DNA of 64,000 bases from assembly GCA_040506775.1 (NCBI GenBank), contig JBEVWC010000007.1, positions 380,502 through 444,501 on the forward strand. Direction: 5' to 3'. Position numbers and translations under genes: made by a program. The stretch's first letter is position 1, and each line of letters begins with the position of its first letter. Origin of the DNA: Thiodiazotropha sp040506775. Its GTDB lineage: Bacteria; Pseudomonadota; Gammaproteobacteria; Chromatiales; Chromatiaceae. The notes under the pieces were generated by a model that saw nothing but the letters and a program-made list of their open reading frames with translations, searched no databases and was not told the origin of the DNA. Positions 8,823 to 16,553 of the stretch are shown one piece after another.

Positions 8823-9437
8823 ATGAACCGGGGATACAGGAGTGCCTGGCTGCTTGTGTATTTCCTGGTGCTGATCTGGTCGGCGATCAGACCGAAGGAC
8901 TACCCTACCTGGTTGTTGGAGGTCGCCCCGGCACTGGTTGCACTGGTGATACTGGCGATAACTGAAAAATCCTATCCGCTGACCCGGCTCAGTTACATTT
9001 TTATTCTCATCCACTGCATTATCCTGATGGTCGGCGGGCATTACACCTATGCCGAAGTTCCCCTGTTCGATTACATCCGGGAAATTACCCAGTCATCACG
9101 TAACAACTACGACAAACTCGGCCACTTCGCGCAAGGCTTTGTTCCGGCGCTGGTGGCGCGGGAGCTGGTAATTCGTAACGGGATTATCCCCTCAGCCGGA
9201 TGGCGGAATTTTTTCATAGTCTGTTTCTGTCTCGCTGTGAGTGCGTTCTACGAATTCATTGAATGGTGGGTTGCGCTGCTATCCGGTGAATCCGCCGAGG
9301 CGTTTCTGGGTACCCAGGGGTATATCTGGGACACCCAGTCGGACATGTTTTTCGCCATGCTGGGAGCGATCGCTTCACTGGTGGTGCTGGGCAGGATGCA
9401 TGACCGGCAACTCAAACGTTTGACAGATCAGGCTTGA
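8823..9437 (+). CDS. YjdF/DUF2238-type inner-membrane protein
   Basis: A 204-residue protein with about six hydrophobic segments. It carries the family pattern YDKLGHFAQGFVPALVARE followed by FYEFIEWWVALLSGESAEAF and GYIWDTQSDMFFAMLGA; the conserved D, H, E and W residues near the membrane are typical of DUF2238. The function of the family is unknown. It lies 100 bp after the lipocalin gene on the same strand, and its stop is followed by a short stem-loop at 9481. Confidence 0.85.
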   Translation: MNRGYRSAWLLVYFLVLIWSAIRPKDYPTWLLEVAPALVALVILAITEKSYPLTRLSYIFILIHCIILMVGGHYTYAEVPLFDYIREITQSSRNNYDKLGHFAQGFVPALVARELVIRNGIIPSAGWRNFFIVCFCLAVSAFYEFIEWWVALLSGESAEAFLGTQGYIWDTQSDMFFAMLGAIASLVVLGRMHDRQLKRLTDQA

Positions 9438-9480
9438 GGTTGGGAGGAATAAACGCTCAACAGTTACTTGGTTTGTCAGA

Positions 9481-9499
9481 CCTGAGGCGTCAGGCCTTT
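9481..9499 (+). terminator. Possible terminator after the YjdF-like gene
   Basis: A stem CCTGA-GGCG-TCAGG followed by CCTTTTC lies between the convergent YjdF-like and histidine kinase genes and overlaps the kinase stop codon. The stem is short, so the call is tentative. Confidence 0.4.
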
Positions 9500-11574
9500 T
9501 CATTCACTATGGGGAATGTGATGGAAAACAGCGCCCCGGGTTTTGCATTGCTCACCCGAATTTCCCCCTGCATGGCATGCACCAGCTGGTAGACCAGGGC
9601 CAGCCCGATTCCGGTCCCGGATGTTTTGCGCGTGAGTTCATTCTCTGAACGGTAGAACAGATCGAATATCCGCTTCACATGTTCCCGGGTGATACCCGGC
9701 CCCCAGTCACGTATCTGGAACTGCACGGACCGCTGCTCGGCCAAAGTACAGGAGATCTCGATCGTCCGCTGCTCGGCATCCTTCGAGAACTTGATCGCGT
9801 TGTCTGTCAGGTTGATGAAGACCTGGAGGAAATGGTCCGGGTCCACGGCAAGACGTGTGAACGCCAACCCATCCGGGCAGTGCAGCTTCAGCTGAAAGCC
9901 TGCCCGCTCGGTTTGCGAGACGATTTTAGATTGCAGCATGTCCAGCAGTTCGCTGACCGTGTACGGGCTCATTTCAACGCTTTGCTCGTTACGCGTCATG
10001 CGGGCCAGTTGCAGGACGTTGTTGATCAGTCGTGTCAGGCGTTCGCTCTCGTCATGGATGTAGTCGTAGTATTCGCGTTTTTTCTCATCGCTCGCCCAAC
10101 CCTGCTTGAGCATCTCGCTGTACATGCGGATCGAGGTGAGGGGGGTCTTCAGTTCATGGCTGACCGCGGAGACAAAGTCCTGCTGTTGGCGCGCCAGCCT
10201 GATCTGCCCCAGACCCAGTCGATAGAGCAACAGTGTCCCGACCAGCAATACCAGTCCCAATGCCAGTGCTACCCAGGTGATGATCACACCGCCCGGGCCG
10301 GCCGGAAGCTGCTTGACACTGAAAATCAGCTCGAGTGCGCCCAACGGGGCGTTGAGCGGCGACCGGTAGAGCAGTGAACCCTGCAGGGACTCGGAGGCGG
10401 GCAGATAGTCAGAGCGGTTCGTGCTGCGAAATATGCTGAGCAGATCCCCCCTGTATGCGATGCCCAGATCACTTGTTTGCGAGAGGGCGGTGGTGAGATA
10501 GGGTTTTTCAATTTCTTCACTGAGGAAGGGTTGTTGCTCGATCAGCAATCCCTGGATGATGCGCTGACCTTCCCGCCAGACCTTACGGTAGAGCACAAAG
10601 TGGCCGCTTTCCAGAAGACTGAACTCGAACGGATCGATCTCGCTTTCGAAGGTGCGGATGCGCAGGGCCTCCCGGGCCGAGTCTGTCTCGAACTGATCGC
10701 GTTGTACCGGTTCAGCCAGGGTGCTGAGCTCCTTGCGCATCTGACGTGGCGCAGGCGCCGCTTTGCGGCGAAGGCTGGCCGCCTCCGGTGCCTGCTCGCT
10801 GAACTCGGGTTGCAGAGCCAAAGCCTCCTGTTTTTTCGTCAGGGCATTGGTGTCGCGGCTCTTGAGTTTGGCCGTTGCCGGTTCGGAGCGGCTGAGTTGG
10901 TCGAACACGGACTGTCCCGCGGGGGAGGGGCTGTCATCTCCGGCCATTTTTGCAGCGCCCAGTGACGCGGGAGGACCGGGGGCCATGACCCGCGCCTCGT
11001 CAAGGGTCTGGGGGGCGGATTCCAATGCAATCGCAGCCTGGGGCTCAGGGTGGACCAGACGGTTTTCGCTGAGGATTGCGCGGATCGTTTCTGCCTGTTG
11101 CCGGCGCTGTGCCAGTTCCCGGTCAGAGACGCCGTAGGCGGCCGCCTCGGTACCCGGTGCGGGCAACAAAGGTGAGGAGAAGGCCCCTGAGGCGTCCACC
11201 TGAAAGTAGCCCACCAGCCCGGGTATCTCACCGGAGGCAGGATAGGCCGCCAACGGAGAGCGTTGGATGAAGGGGTTGCCCGGGTCTCCTTCGATGACCA
11301 GGAAGGCGTAGTCGGAAAAACCCCGTGCCTCTTCCCGCGCGATCAGGGCCGAAGTGGTTTCACGCACCCGGTCGGCCAGCTCTTCCGCCATCTGTTGATG
11401 CTGGTGAAAGGCCTCCCACTTGAGACGGCTGTAGGCCTGTTGAACCAGGATCGCGGAAGGCAGGAACAGGGCGACGAAAAACAGCGTCAGGGCCCGGCGC
11501 AGCCGGCCCTGAGTGAGACCGGCTGTGAGCCCGGCTGTGAATCCGCTGCTGAGACGCTTCACCGGATCAGCCAC
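9490..11574 (-). CDS. Sensor histidine kinase with large periplasmic domain
   Basis: A 694-residue kinase. One membrane helix lies near residues 27-45, followed by an unusually long periplasmic region of about 390 residues that includes a low-complexity Ala/Pro/Gln stretch. A second helix (VIITWVALALGLVLLVGTLL) leads into the HisKA box FVSAVSHELKTPLTSIRMYS, whose His is the phosphorylation site. The HATPase part shows N-box DNAIKFS, G1 RDWGPGI and G2 GTGIGLALV. The GTG start overlaps the response regulator stop by 8 bp, so the two are one operon, regulator first. The ligand is not evident; context suggests envelope stress. Confidence 0.92.
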   Translation of the reverse strand: MADPVKRLSSGFTAGLTAGLTQGRLRRALTLFFVALFLPSAILVQQAYSRLKWEAFHQHQQMAEELADRVRETTSALIAREEARGFSDYAFLVIEGDPGNPFIQRSPLAAYPASGEIPGLVGYFQVDASGAFSSPLLPAPGTEAAAYGVSDRELAQRRQQAETIRAILSENRLVHPEPQAAIALESAPQTLDEARVMAPGPPASLGAAKMAGDDSPSPAGQSVFDQLSRSEPATAKLKSRDTNALTKKQEALALQPEFSEQAPEAASLRRKAAPAPRQMRKELSTLAEPVQRDQFETDSAREALRIRTFESEIDPFEFSLLESGHFVLYRKVWREGQRIIQGLLIEQQPFLSEEIEKPYLTTALSQTSDLGIAYRGDLLSIFRSTNRSDYLPASESLQGSLLYRSPLNAPLGALELIFSVKQLPAGPGGVIITWVALALGLVLLVGTLLLYRLGLGQIRLARQQQDFVSAVSHELKTPLTSIRMYSEMLKQGWASDEKKREYYDYIHDESERLTRLINNVLQLARMTRNEQSVEMSPYTVSELLDMLQSKIVSQTERAGFQLKLHCPDGLAFTRLAVDPDHFLQVFINLTDNAIKFSKDAEQRTIEISCTLAEQRSVQFQIRDWGPGITREHVKRIFDLFYRSENELTRKTSGTGIGLALVYQLVHAMQGEIRVSNAKPGALFSITFPIVNEKA

Positions 11575-12268
11575 TCAGCAGCCGGTAACCGGCGCCACGC
11601 ACCGTGACCAGGTAGCGGGGCTGGTTGCTGTCCGGCTCGATCTTGCGCCGCAGCTTGGCGATGTGGATGTCGACGGTGCGGGTCTCGATATCGAGATTTT
11701 TCGCATAGCCCCAGACCTTGTGCAGCAACTCCTCCCGGGGCACCGGACGCTCCGAGTGCTGATGCAGGTATTGCAGGATCTCCATCTCCCGGCGGGTGAA
11801 CCGGCATGAACCCTGGTTTGTTTCCCCCACCAGGTTCAGGGTGTCGACGGTCATGCTCTCGCCGAGCCGGATCCGGGTCTCCTGCGTCGGGTTGCCCCCG
11901 GACCTGCGCAGCACCGCCTGAACCCGCAGCACCAGCTGTGCGACGGAGAAGGGTTTTGCGACATAGTCATCCGCGCCCAGTGTCAGCCCCTGGATGATGT
12001 CCTCGTCCCGGGTCTTGGCGGTCAGCATGATGACCGGCTGGGCCGGGTCCTGCTCGCGGATCCGCTGACAGATCTCGAACCCGTCCAGGCCCGGCAGCAT
12101 CACATCGAGCAGGATCATGTCAAAGCGGCCGGAGAGGGCTTTGTGCAATCCATCCGGTCCCTCCGCGGCGCTTTCCACCTCGTAGCCGTGGTAGACGAAC
12201 ACGTCGATCAACCCGATGCGGATCGCCGTCTCGTCTTCGATGATGAGGATGCGCGGTTTGCTGTTCAT
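11567..12268 (-). CDS. OmpR/PhoB-family response regulator
   Basis: A 233-residue regulator: receiver domain with acidic pocket EDE (11-13), phospho-acceptor Asp55 in LLDVMLPGLDGFE and switch Lys in VAKPFS. A C-terminal winged-helix DNA-binding domain follows (RFTRREMEILQYLHQH, SERPVPREELLHKVWGY, ETRTVDIHIAKLRRKIE). It is divergently transcribed from the PspA-like operon, and a GTAAA-N6-GTAAA direct repeat lies in the shared intergenic region, consistent with autoregulation and control of that operon. Confidence 0.93.
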   Translation of the reverse strand: MNSKPRILIIEDETAIRIGLIDVFVYHGYEVESAAEGPDGLHKALSGRFDMILLDVMLPGLDGFEICQRIREQDPAQPVIMLTAKTRDEDIIQGLTLGADDYVAKPFSVAQLVLRVQAVLRRSGGNPTQETRIRLGESMTVDTLNLVGETNQGSCRFTRREMEILQYLHQHSERPVPREELLHKVWGYAKNLDIETRTVDIHIAKLRRKIEPDSNQPRYLVTVRGAGYRLLSG

Positions 12269-12327
12269 GGTCTGGGTTCAGGGCTCCGTGTGACACACAG
12301 CTTAACAAGTCTGCCTCACACGGAAAC

Positions 12328-12343
12328 GTAAATCTTTTGTAAA
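12328..12343. promoter_or_regulatory. CpxR-like direct repeat GTAAA-N6-GTAAA
   Basis: GTAAATCTTTTGTAAA is a direct repeat with an 11-bp period between the divergent response regulator and PspA-like genes. OmpR-family regulators bind tandem half-sites one helical turn apart, and the E. coli CpxR box is GTAAA-N5-GTAAA. It is a likely site for the regulator encoded at 11567-12268. Confidence 0.5.
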
Positions 12344-12442
12344 CCCGGAGGCTGGAGTTTTACCAATCCCTGTCTGTTTTGCTCCCCGGGCGGTTCATAG
12401 ACTGAAAGCGTACCGATCGCAACCCTAAGACAGGAGATCCCA

Positions 12443-12991
12443 ATGACACTCATCACCCGAGTCACACGACTGTTTCGCGCCGATATGCATGCGGTGCTCG
12501 ACGCCCTTGAAGAACCGGAACTGCTGCTCAAGCAGGCGATCCGCGAGATGCAGGGCGCGCTTGAGCGCGAGACCCGGCAGGGGCGGCTGATCGCGGAAGA
12601 GTTGAAGCAGCTCAACACCCGTAAGCAGACGGAGCAGGACGAGATTAGCTCCCTGAACGAGGAGCTGGACCTCTGCTTCGAACAAAACAACGAGACCCTG
12701 GCGCGAACCGTATTACGGCAGCGACTCGAAAAGGAACGCGTTGTCCAGTATCTGGAGCAGCGGCTGGCAAGCCTGCAGGCGGTTGCCGAGGCGCTGCAGC
12801 AGCGTATCGACGAGCAGAGTCTACGGCTCCGTGACATGCAGCAGAAACTCAACCTGATGGCCGCCCAGCCCCGGCCATATCCATCGGATACGGGGGATGA
12901 CATTCCGCACACCGCGAGCGGCTTTGCGGTCACCGATGAAGTGCTGGAGCGGGCCTGGCTGAGGGAATGCCGCAAGCGGGTGCAATCATGA
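12443..12991 (+). CDS. PspA/IM30-like coiled-coil protein
   Basis: A 182-residue, highly helical protein: MTLITRVTRLFRADMHAVLD followed by ALEEPELLLKQAIREMQ, the N-terminal pattern of PspA/IM30, and then an almost continuous charged coiled coil to residue 145. PspA proteins bind stressed inner membranes as ESCRT-III-like assemblies. It is about 40 residues shorter than E. coli PspA, so it may be a distant paralogue. A clear AGGAG ribosome binding site precedes it and the stop overlaps the next start (ATGA). It is probably controlled by the divergent two-component system. Confidence 0.78.
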   Translation: MTLITRVTRLFRADMHAVLDALEEPELLLKQAIREMQGALERETRQGRLIAEELKQLNTRKQTEQDEISSLNEELDLCFEQNNETLARTVLRQRLEKERVVQYLEQRLASLQAVAEALQQRIDEQSLRLRDMQQKLNLMAAQPRPYPSDTGDDIPHTASGFAVTDEVLERAWLRECRKRVQS

Positions 12992-13563
12992 AACGGCCTA
13001 GCTTCAGTGAAGGAGTAGGGGTTTCATTGCTGGCATCCCTGTTGGGTGGTGCGCTGTTTCCCCTGCTGACTCTGTGGCTCGCCGGGGGGTTCGCCCTGCG
13101 TGGATTGATCACCTTGCTGGGTTTGTTCTACCTGCTGTACCTGTTGCGGCGCAGTGCGCGCAAACCGGGACGAGTGGTGGCAGTGACCCTGTGGCTGCTG
13201 ATCTCACCGCTCAGCGCGCTGCTGGGCATCGGTCTGTGGGGGGATCTGCTGATCCATCTGGCCCTGCTGTGGCTGGTTCGCTGCGGGTTGTTTCACAACC
13301 GCCTCTACACCGCCCTGATGGACCTGGGATTGGTGGCGACCGGTCTGGCCGCGGCACTCTGGGGCAGCTCGGAAACCGGCACCCTGGTGGTGGGGCTGTG
13401 GAGCTTTTTCCTGGTGCAGGCCCTGTTCGTGTTCATCCCCCATGACGCTGCGGACCCTGCAGGGTTCGCCACGCCCCCGGTCGGTGACTCCGAGCGTTTC
13501 GATCGAGCCTACCGGGCGGCGCAGGACGCATTGCAGCGCCAGTCCCGTCATCCCAATCCTTGA
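12988..13563 (+). CDS. Hydrophobic membrane protein in the PspA-vWA operon
   Basis: A 191-residue protein with about five closely spaced hydrophobic segments over residues 10-150 and a soluble C-terminal tail of about 40 residues. No named family is recognised. The start ATG at 12988 overlaps the PspA-like stop (ATGA), which makes it preferable to the in-frame ATG at 12967. It lies 12 bp before the vWA gene, so the three products may act together at the membrane; that is inferred from gene order only. Confidence 0.75.
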   Translation: MKRPSFSEGVGVSLLASLLGGALFPLLTLWLAGGFALRGLITLLGLFYLLYLLRRSARKPGRVVAVTLWLLISPLSALLGIGLWGDLLIHLALLWLVRCGLFHNRLYTALMDLGLVATGLAAALWGSSETGTLVVGLWSFFLVQALFVFIPHDAADPAGFATPPVGDSERFDRAYRAAQDALQRQSRHPNP

Positions 13564-13575
13564 AGGAGAGCCAAA

Positions 13576-14796
13576 ATGAAATCCAAATGGTTTGCCATGT
13601 CCCTGCTGGTCCTGACCGCAGGAGGTATTGCCCTCTACCCGTCCATGAAGAACTGGGCGGCCCGGGTGGAAGCACCTATCCCGTCAACCCTGGAGACCCG
13701 GCCGGAGCTGCTCCCGGGGATGCTGCACAAGCCGACCGTGGAGGTGGTGTTCGCACTGGACACCACCGGCAGCATGGGAGGTCTGATCCGCGCTGCCCGG
13801 GAGAAGATCTGGTCCATCGCCACCACCCTGGCCCAGGCCCAGCCGGCCCCCGAGATCCGCATGGGCCTGGTGGCTTACCGGGACCGGGGTGACGCCTACG
13901 TGACCCAGGTGGTGGATCTCACGTCCGATCTGGACGCGGTCTACAGCCGTCTGATGGCCTTGCGGGCCGAAGGCGGGGGTGACGGACCGGAGAGCGTCAA
14001 CCAGGCCCTGGCCGACGCCGTGGGAGGGATCTCATGGAGCCAGGATCCGAATGCCTACAAGGTGATCTTCCTGGTCGGGGATGCACCCCCGCACATGGAC
14101 TACCTGGACGATGTGAAATACCCACGCAGCCTGGAGCAGGCCAGGTCCCGGGGGATTGTGGTCAACGCGATTCTGGCGGGGGAGAGCCAGGAGACCCGCC
14201 AGGTGTGGCAGACGATTGCCCAGAGCGGCGGCGGCCAGTATGCCCAGGTCGGGCAGAGTGGGGACGCGGTGGCGATCGCCACCCCCTATGATGACCGCCT
14301 CGCGGAGTTGTCCGCGGAGCTCGACGCCACCCGGCTCTACTACGGCAGTGCCGAGGAACGCTCCCGGCGCGAGCAGAAGCTGGCTACCGCAAAGCAGTTG
14401 CACGAGGCGGCGTCAGTGGCCTCCCGGGCACGCCGCGCCACCTTTAACGCAACCGCCAGCGGTGGGGTCAACCTGCTGGGGGAGGGGGAACTGGTGGACG
14501 ATGTCAGTCAAGGCCGGGTCAAGCTCGAGGAGCTGCCTCCGGAAGTCCTGCCGGTCCCTTTGCAGGGTCTCGGTGCGGAGGCGCAGCAGACCCTGATCCA
14601 GGATTCGGCACAACGTAGGGATCAGCTCAACCGGGAGATCCGTCAGCTGGCGGATGAGCGGGCCGCGTACCTGCGCGACCGGGTCGAGGCCGAGGGCGGA
14701 GCCCCCGCATCCCTGGACCACAAGCTTTACGAGGCCATCCAGGCCCAGGGGCGTCTGAAGGGTATGCAGTACGAGGCAGGTGCGCTCGCCTATTGA
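13576..14796 (+). CDS. von Willebrand factor A domain protein, exported
   Basis: A 406-residue protein with an N-terminal hydrophobic segment (FAMSLLVLTAGGIALYP) that is a signal anchor or signal peptide. The vWA domain covers about residues 54-235, with MIDAS motif D-x-T-G-S at 62-66 (FALDTTGSMGG) and the later metal-loop elements LVAYRDRGD and LVGDAPPHMDY. A long helical, Gln/Arg-rich C-terminal region follows. An AGGAGA ribosome binding site precedes the ATG. It closes the PspA-like operon; a role in envelope stress is inferred from context. Confidence 0.87.
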   Translation: MKSKWFAMSLLVLTAGGIALYPSMKNWAARVEAPIPSTLETRPELLPGMLHKPTVEVVFALDTTGSMGGLIRAAREKIWSIATTLAQAQPAPEIRMGLVAYRDRGDAYVTQVVDLTSDLDAVYSRLMALRAEGGGDGPESVNQALADAVGGISWSQDPNAYKVIFLVGDAPPHMDYLDDVKYPRSLEQARSRGIVVNAILAGESQETRQVWQTIAQSGGGQYAQVGQSGDAVAIATPYDDRLAELSAELDATRLYYGSAEERSRREQKLATAKQLHEAASVASRARRATFNATASGGVNLLGEGELVDDVSQGRVKLEELPPEVLPVPLQGLGAEAQQTLIQDSAQRRDQLNREIRQLADERAAYLRDRVEAEGGAPASLDHKLYEAIQAQGRLKGMQYEAGALAY

Positions 14797-14806
14797 GCAT
14801 GGGCAG

Positions 14807-14829
14807 GACCGGGTCCGACGGGCCCGGTC
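14807..14829 (+). terminator. Stem-loop after the vWA gene
   Basis: GACCGGG and CCCGGTC form a 7-bp GC stem ten bases after the vWA stop codon. There is no T-run, so it is either a weak intrinsic terminator or an mRNA 3'-end hairpin. Confidence 0.4.
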
Positions 14830-14937
14830 GCTCTCGCCGGGGCGGGCCATTTGACATGCCCCACTCAGTTCACCAGAATTTGCCGAATATGAAGGGATGC
14901 CGCGATCCGGTTTCATGGATTGGAACCCAGGTCTTAG

Positions 14938-15079
14938 CAGGCTGTTGAAATTCGCTCAGACGAGTACGAGACAAGGCGAAAACCGCCGAAAAAGCGCAGT
15001 TTACTGGAGTAAATGAGCATTTTGAGGGGGTTTTCAACGCAGGATCGTACCGTCTGAGTAGCATTTCAACAGTCTGTCA
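14938..15079. mobile_element. MITE-like palindromic element with terminal inverted repeats
   Basis: The ends are imperfect inverted repeats of about 30 bp. The left end reads CAGGCTGTTGAAATTCG and goes on to CTCAGACGAGTACGA; the right end read backwards gives CAGACTGTTGAAATGC and then CTCAGACGGTACGA. The interior is non-coding (140 bp in all). A second, partial copy of the right end lies at 28978-29028. It is non-autonomous; no matching transposase is seen in the window. Confidence 0.7.
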
Positions 15080-15144
15080 GGCGCCGGATGCCGTTTCGCG
15101 TTAGTCAAACGGGGCGCATCACCCAATACCAGTGACTTAAGATT

Positions 15145-15381
15145 ATGAAATTCAGCCATGTAACCGCCGCCGTTTTTTCCCTGTTGCTCCTGTTCTCCGC
15201 CCAGTCCCAGGCCTTCGACGTCGGTGGTTTTGTCAACGGAGTGATCGAGGGAGTCAGCGATTCCTTCAACGATGCCAAGGGCAAACCCGGAGCACATGAG
15301 AAGAACAAGGAATCAGCCCAGTCCGGATCGGACGATTCCGCCAAAAAAGAGTCGTCGGACGGCGAAAAATCCAAAGAGTAG
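15145..15381 (+). CDS. Small exported hydrophilic protein
   Basis: A 78-residue protein with a clear signal peptide (MKFSHVTAAVFSLLLLFSA, cleavage near QSQA-F). The mature part is short: a glycine/serine-containing helix followed by a charged Ser/Lys/Glu/Asp-rich tail. No family is recognised and it is probably periplasmic. It stands alone between the MITE-like element and a REP palindrome. Confidence 0.6.
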   Translation: MKFSHVTAAVFSLLLLFSAQSQAFDVGGFVNGVIEGVSDSFNDAKGKPGAHEKNKESAQSGSDDSAKKESSDGEKSKE

Positions 15382-15433
15382 TCTCCGACCGGCACTCCCG
15401 TGCAAGAGCCTCTCAAGATCGTAAGGTAGTAAG

Positions 15434-15519
15434 GTAGCCCGGGTGCAGCGAAGCGAAACCCGGGAACGACCTCCGGAGCTCCGACCCTCCCGGGTTCCGC
15501 GCTGCTCCACCCGGGCTAC
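15434..15519. repeat. REP/BIME palindrome, GTAGCCCGGGTG family
   Basis: An 86-bp imperfect palindrome that begins GTAGCCCGGGTGCAGCGAAG and ends with the complementary CCACCCGGGCTAC. The same family recurs at 19898, 52804, 56726, 56972 and 57217. It lies between convergent-free genes and may act as a hairpin terminator. Confidence 0.85.
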
Positions 15520-15629
15520 ATCTGACATCCTGGCGGGTGCGTGACCATCAACCCGGCAGGAACAAGACAACCTCACCCGCACCCCTGCTATAATCCTGCG
15601 CAACCGAACAAAACAGGTACCCGCCGCAG

Positions 15630-16382
15630 ATGGAAACGGAAGAGAACAAACTGAAAAAACGCAGCCGAGGAATCTACCTGCTGCCGAATCTGTTCACCAC
15701 TGCCGCCCTGTTCGCCGGGTTCTATGCCATCCTCGCCGCGGTCAACGCCAAATTCGAGGTGGCTTCGGTAGCCATCTTCGTGGCGATGCTGATGGACGGC
15801 CTGGATGGCCGGGTGGCGCGCCTGACCAAGACCCAGTCCGCTTTCGGCGCGGAATACGACAGTCTCTCCGACATGGTCTCCTTCGGTCTGGCGCCGGCCC
15901 TGGTGGTCTACATCTGGGCCCTCAGCGGTCTGGGTAAGCTGGGTTGGCTGGCCGCCTTCATCTACACCGCCTGCGGCGCGCTGCGCCTGGCCCGTTTCAA
16001 CACCCAGCTGGGAATTGCGGACAAGAAGTACTTCCAGGGTCTGCCCAGTCCTTCCGCTGCGGCGATCATGGCGGGCGGGGTCTGGCTGGGGGTCGATTAC
16101 GGCATCCCGGGTGACGATCTGGGTTGGTTCGCGGCCATGCTCACCACCCTGGTGGGTCTGCTCATGGTGAGCAATTTCCGCTATCACAGCTTCAAGGAGA
16201 TCGACTTCCAGGGCAAGGTGCCGTTCATCGCCCTGGTGGTGCTGGTGGTGGTGCTGGCGATCATCCAGACCCATCCCCCCACGGTGTTCTTCCTGATGTT
16301 CCTCAGCTATGCCATATCAGGACCCGTACTGACCCTGGCACAGCTGCGCAAACACCGGGAGGAGCGGCGTACCGAGACCTGA
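15630..16382 (+). CDS. pssA: CDP-diacylglycerol--serine O-phosphatidyltransferase
   Basis: This 250-residue inner-membrane enzyme makes phosphatidylserine, the precursor of phosphatidylethanolamine. The CDP-alcohol phosphatidyltransferase motif D-G-x2-A-R-x8-G-x3-D-x3-D is complete: DGLDGRVARLTKTQS followed by AFGAEYDSLSD. About seven to eight membrane segments follow the polar N-terminus (RGIYLLPNLFTTAALFAGFY is the first). Length and motifs fit the type II (Bacillus-like) PssA. It precedes leuA by 171 bp, as in many gammaproteobacteria. Confidence 0.94.
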   Translation: METEENKLKKRSRGIYLLPNLFTTAALFAGFYAILAAVNAKFEVASVAIFVAMLMDGLDGRVARLTKTQSAFGAEYDSLSDMVSFGLAPALVVYIWALSGLGKLGWLAAFIYTACGALRLARFNTQLGIADKKYFQGLPSPSAAAIMAGGVWLGVDYGIPGDDLGWFAAMLTTLVGLLMVSNFRYHSFKEIDFQGKVPFIALVVLVVVLAIIQTHPPTVFFLMFLSYAISGPVLTLAQLRKHREERRTET

Positions 16383-16553
16383 ACCCGGCGCCGTTTCCAC
16401 CACGCAAGTGACCGGCTTGGCTTTGTTTGAGGCGGCTGTGCCGCGCTGAATCCATTCAATTGGCATTCCCAAAGTGCTGCGTTATATTGATCCGTTACCC
16501 ATCGAGGAAAAGGGTCCCCCAGCGGGTCCTGTATCTGCCTGTCGGAGAAAAGC

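Noticed and set aside
9490..12268. Sortase-dedicated two-component system
   Set aside because: A long kinase near a vWA gene recalls proteobacterial sortase systems, but no sortase gene and no LPXTG-type signal were found in the neighbourhood.
16383..16553. Leucine attenuator before leuA
   Set aside because: No leader peptide rich in Leu codons and no alternative terminator hairpin could be found.
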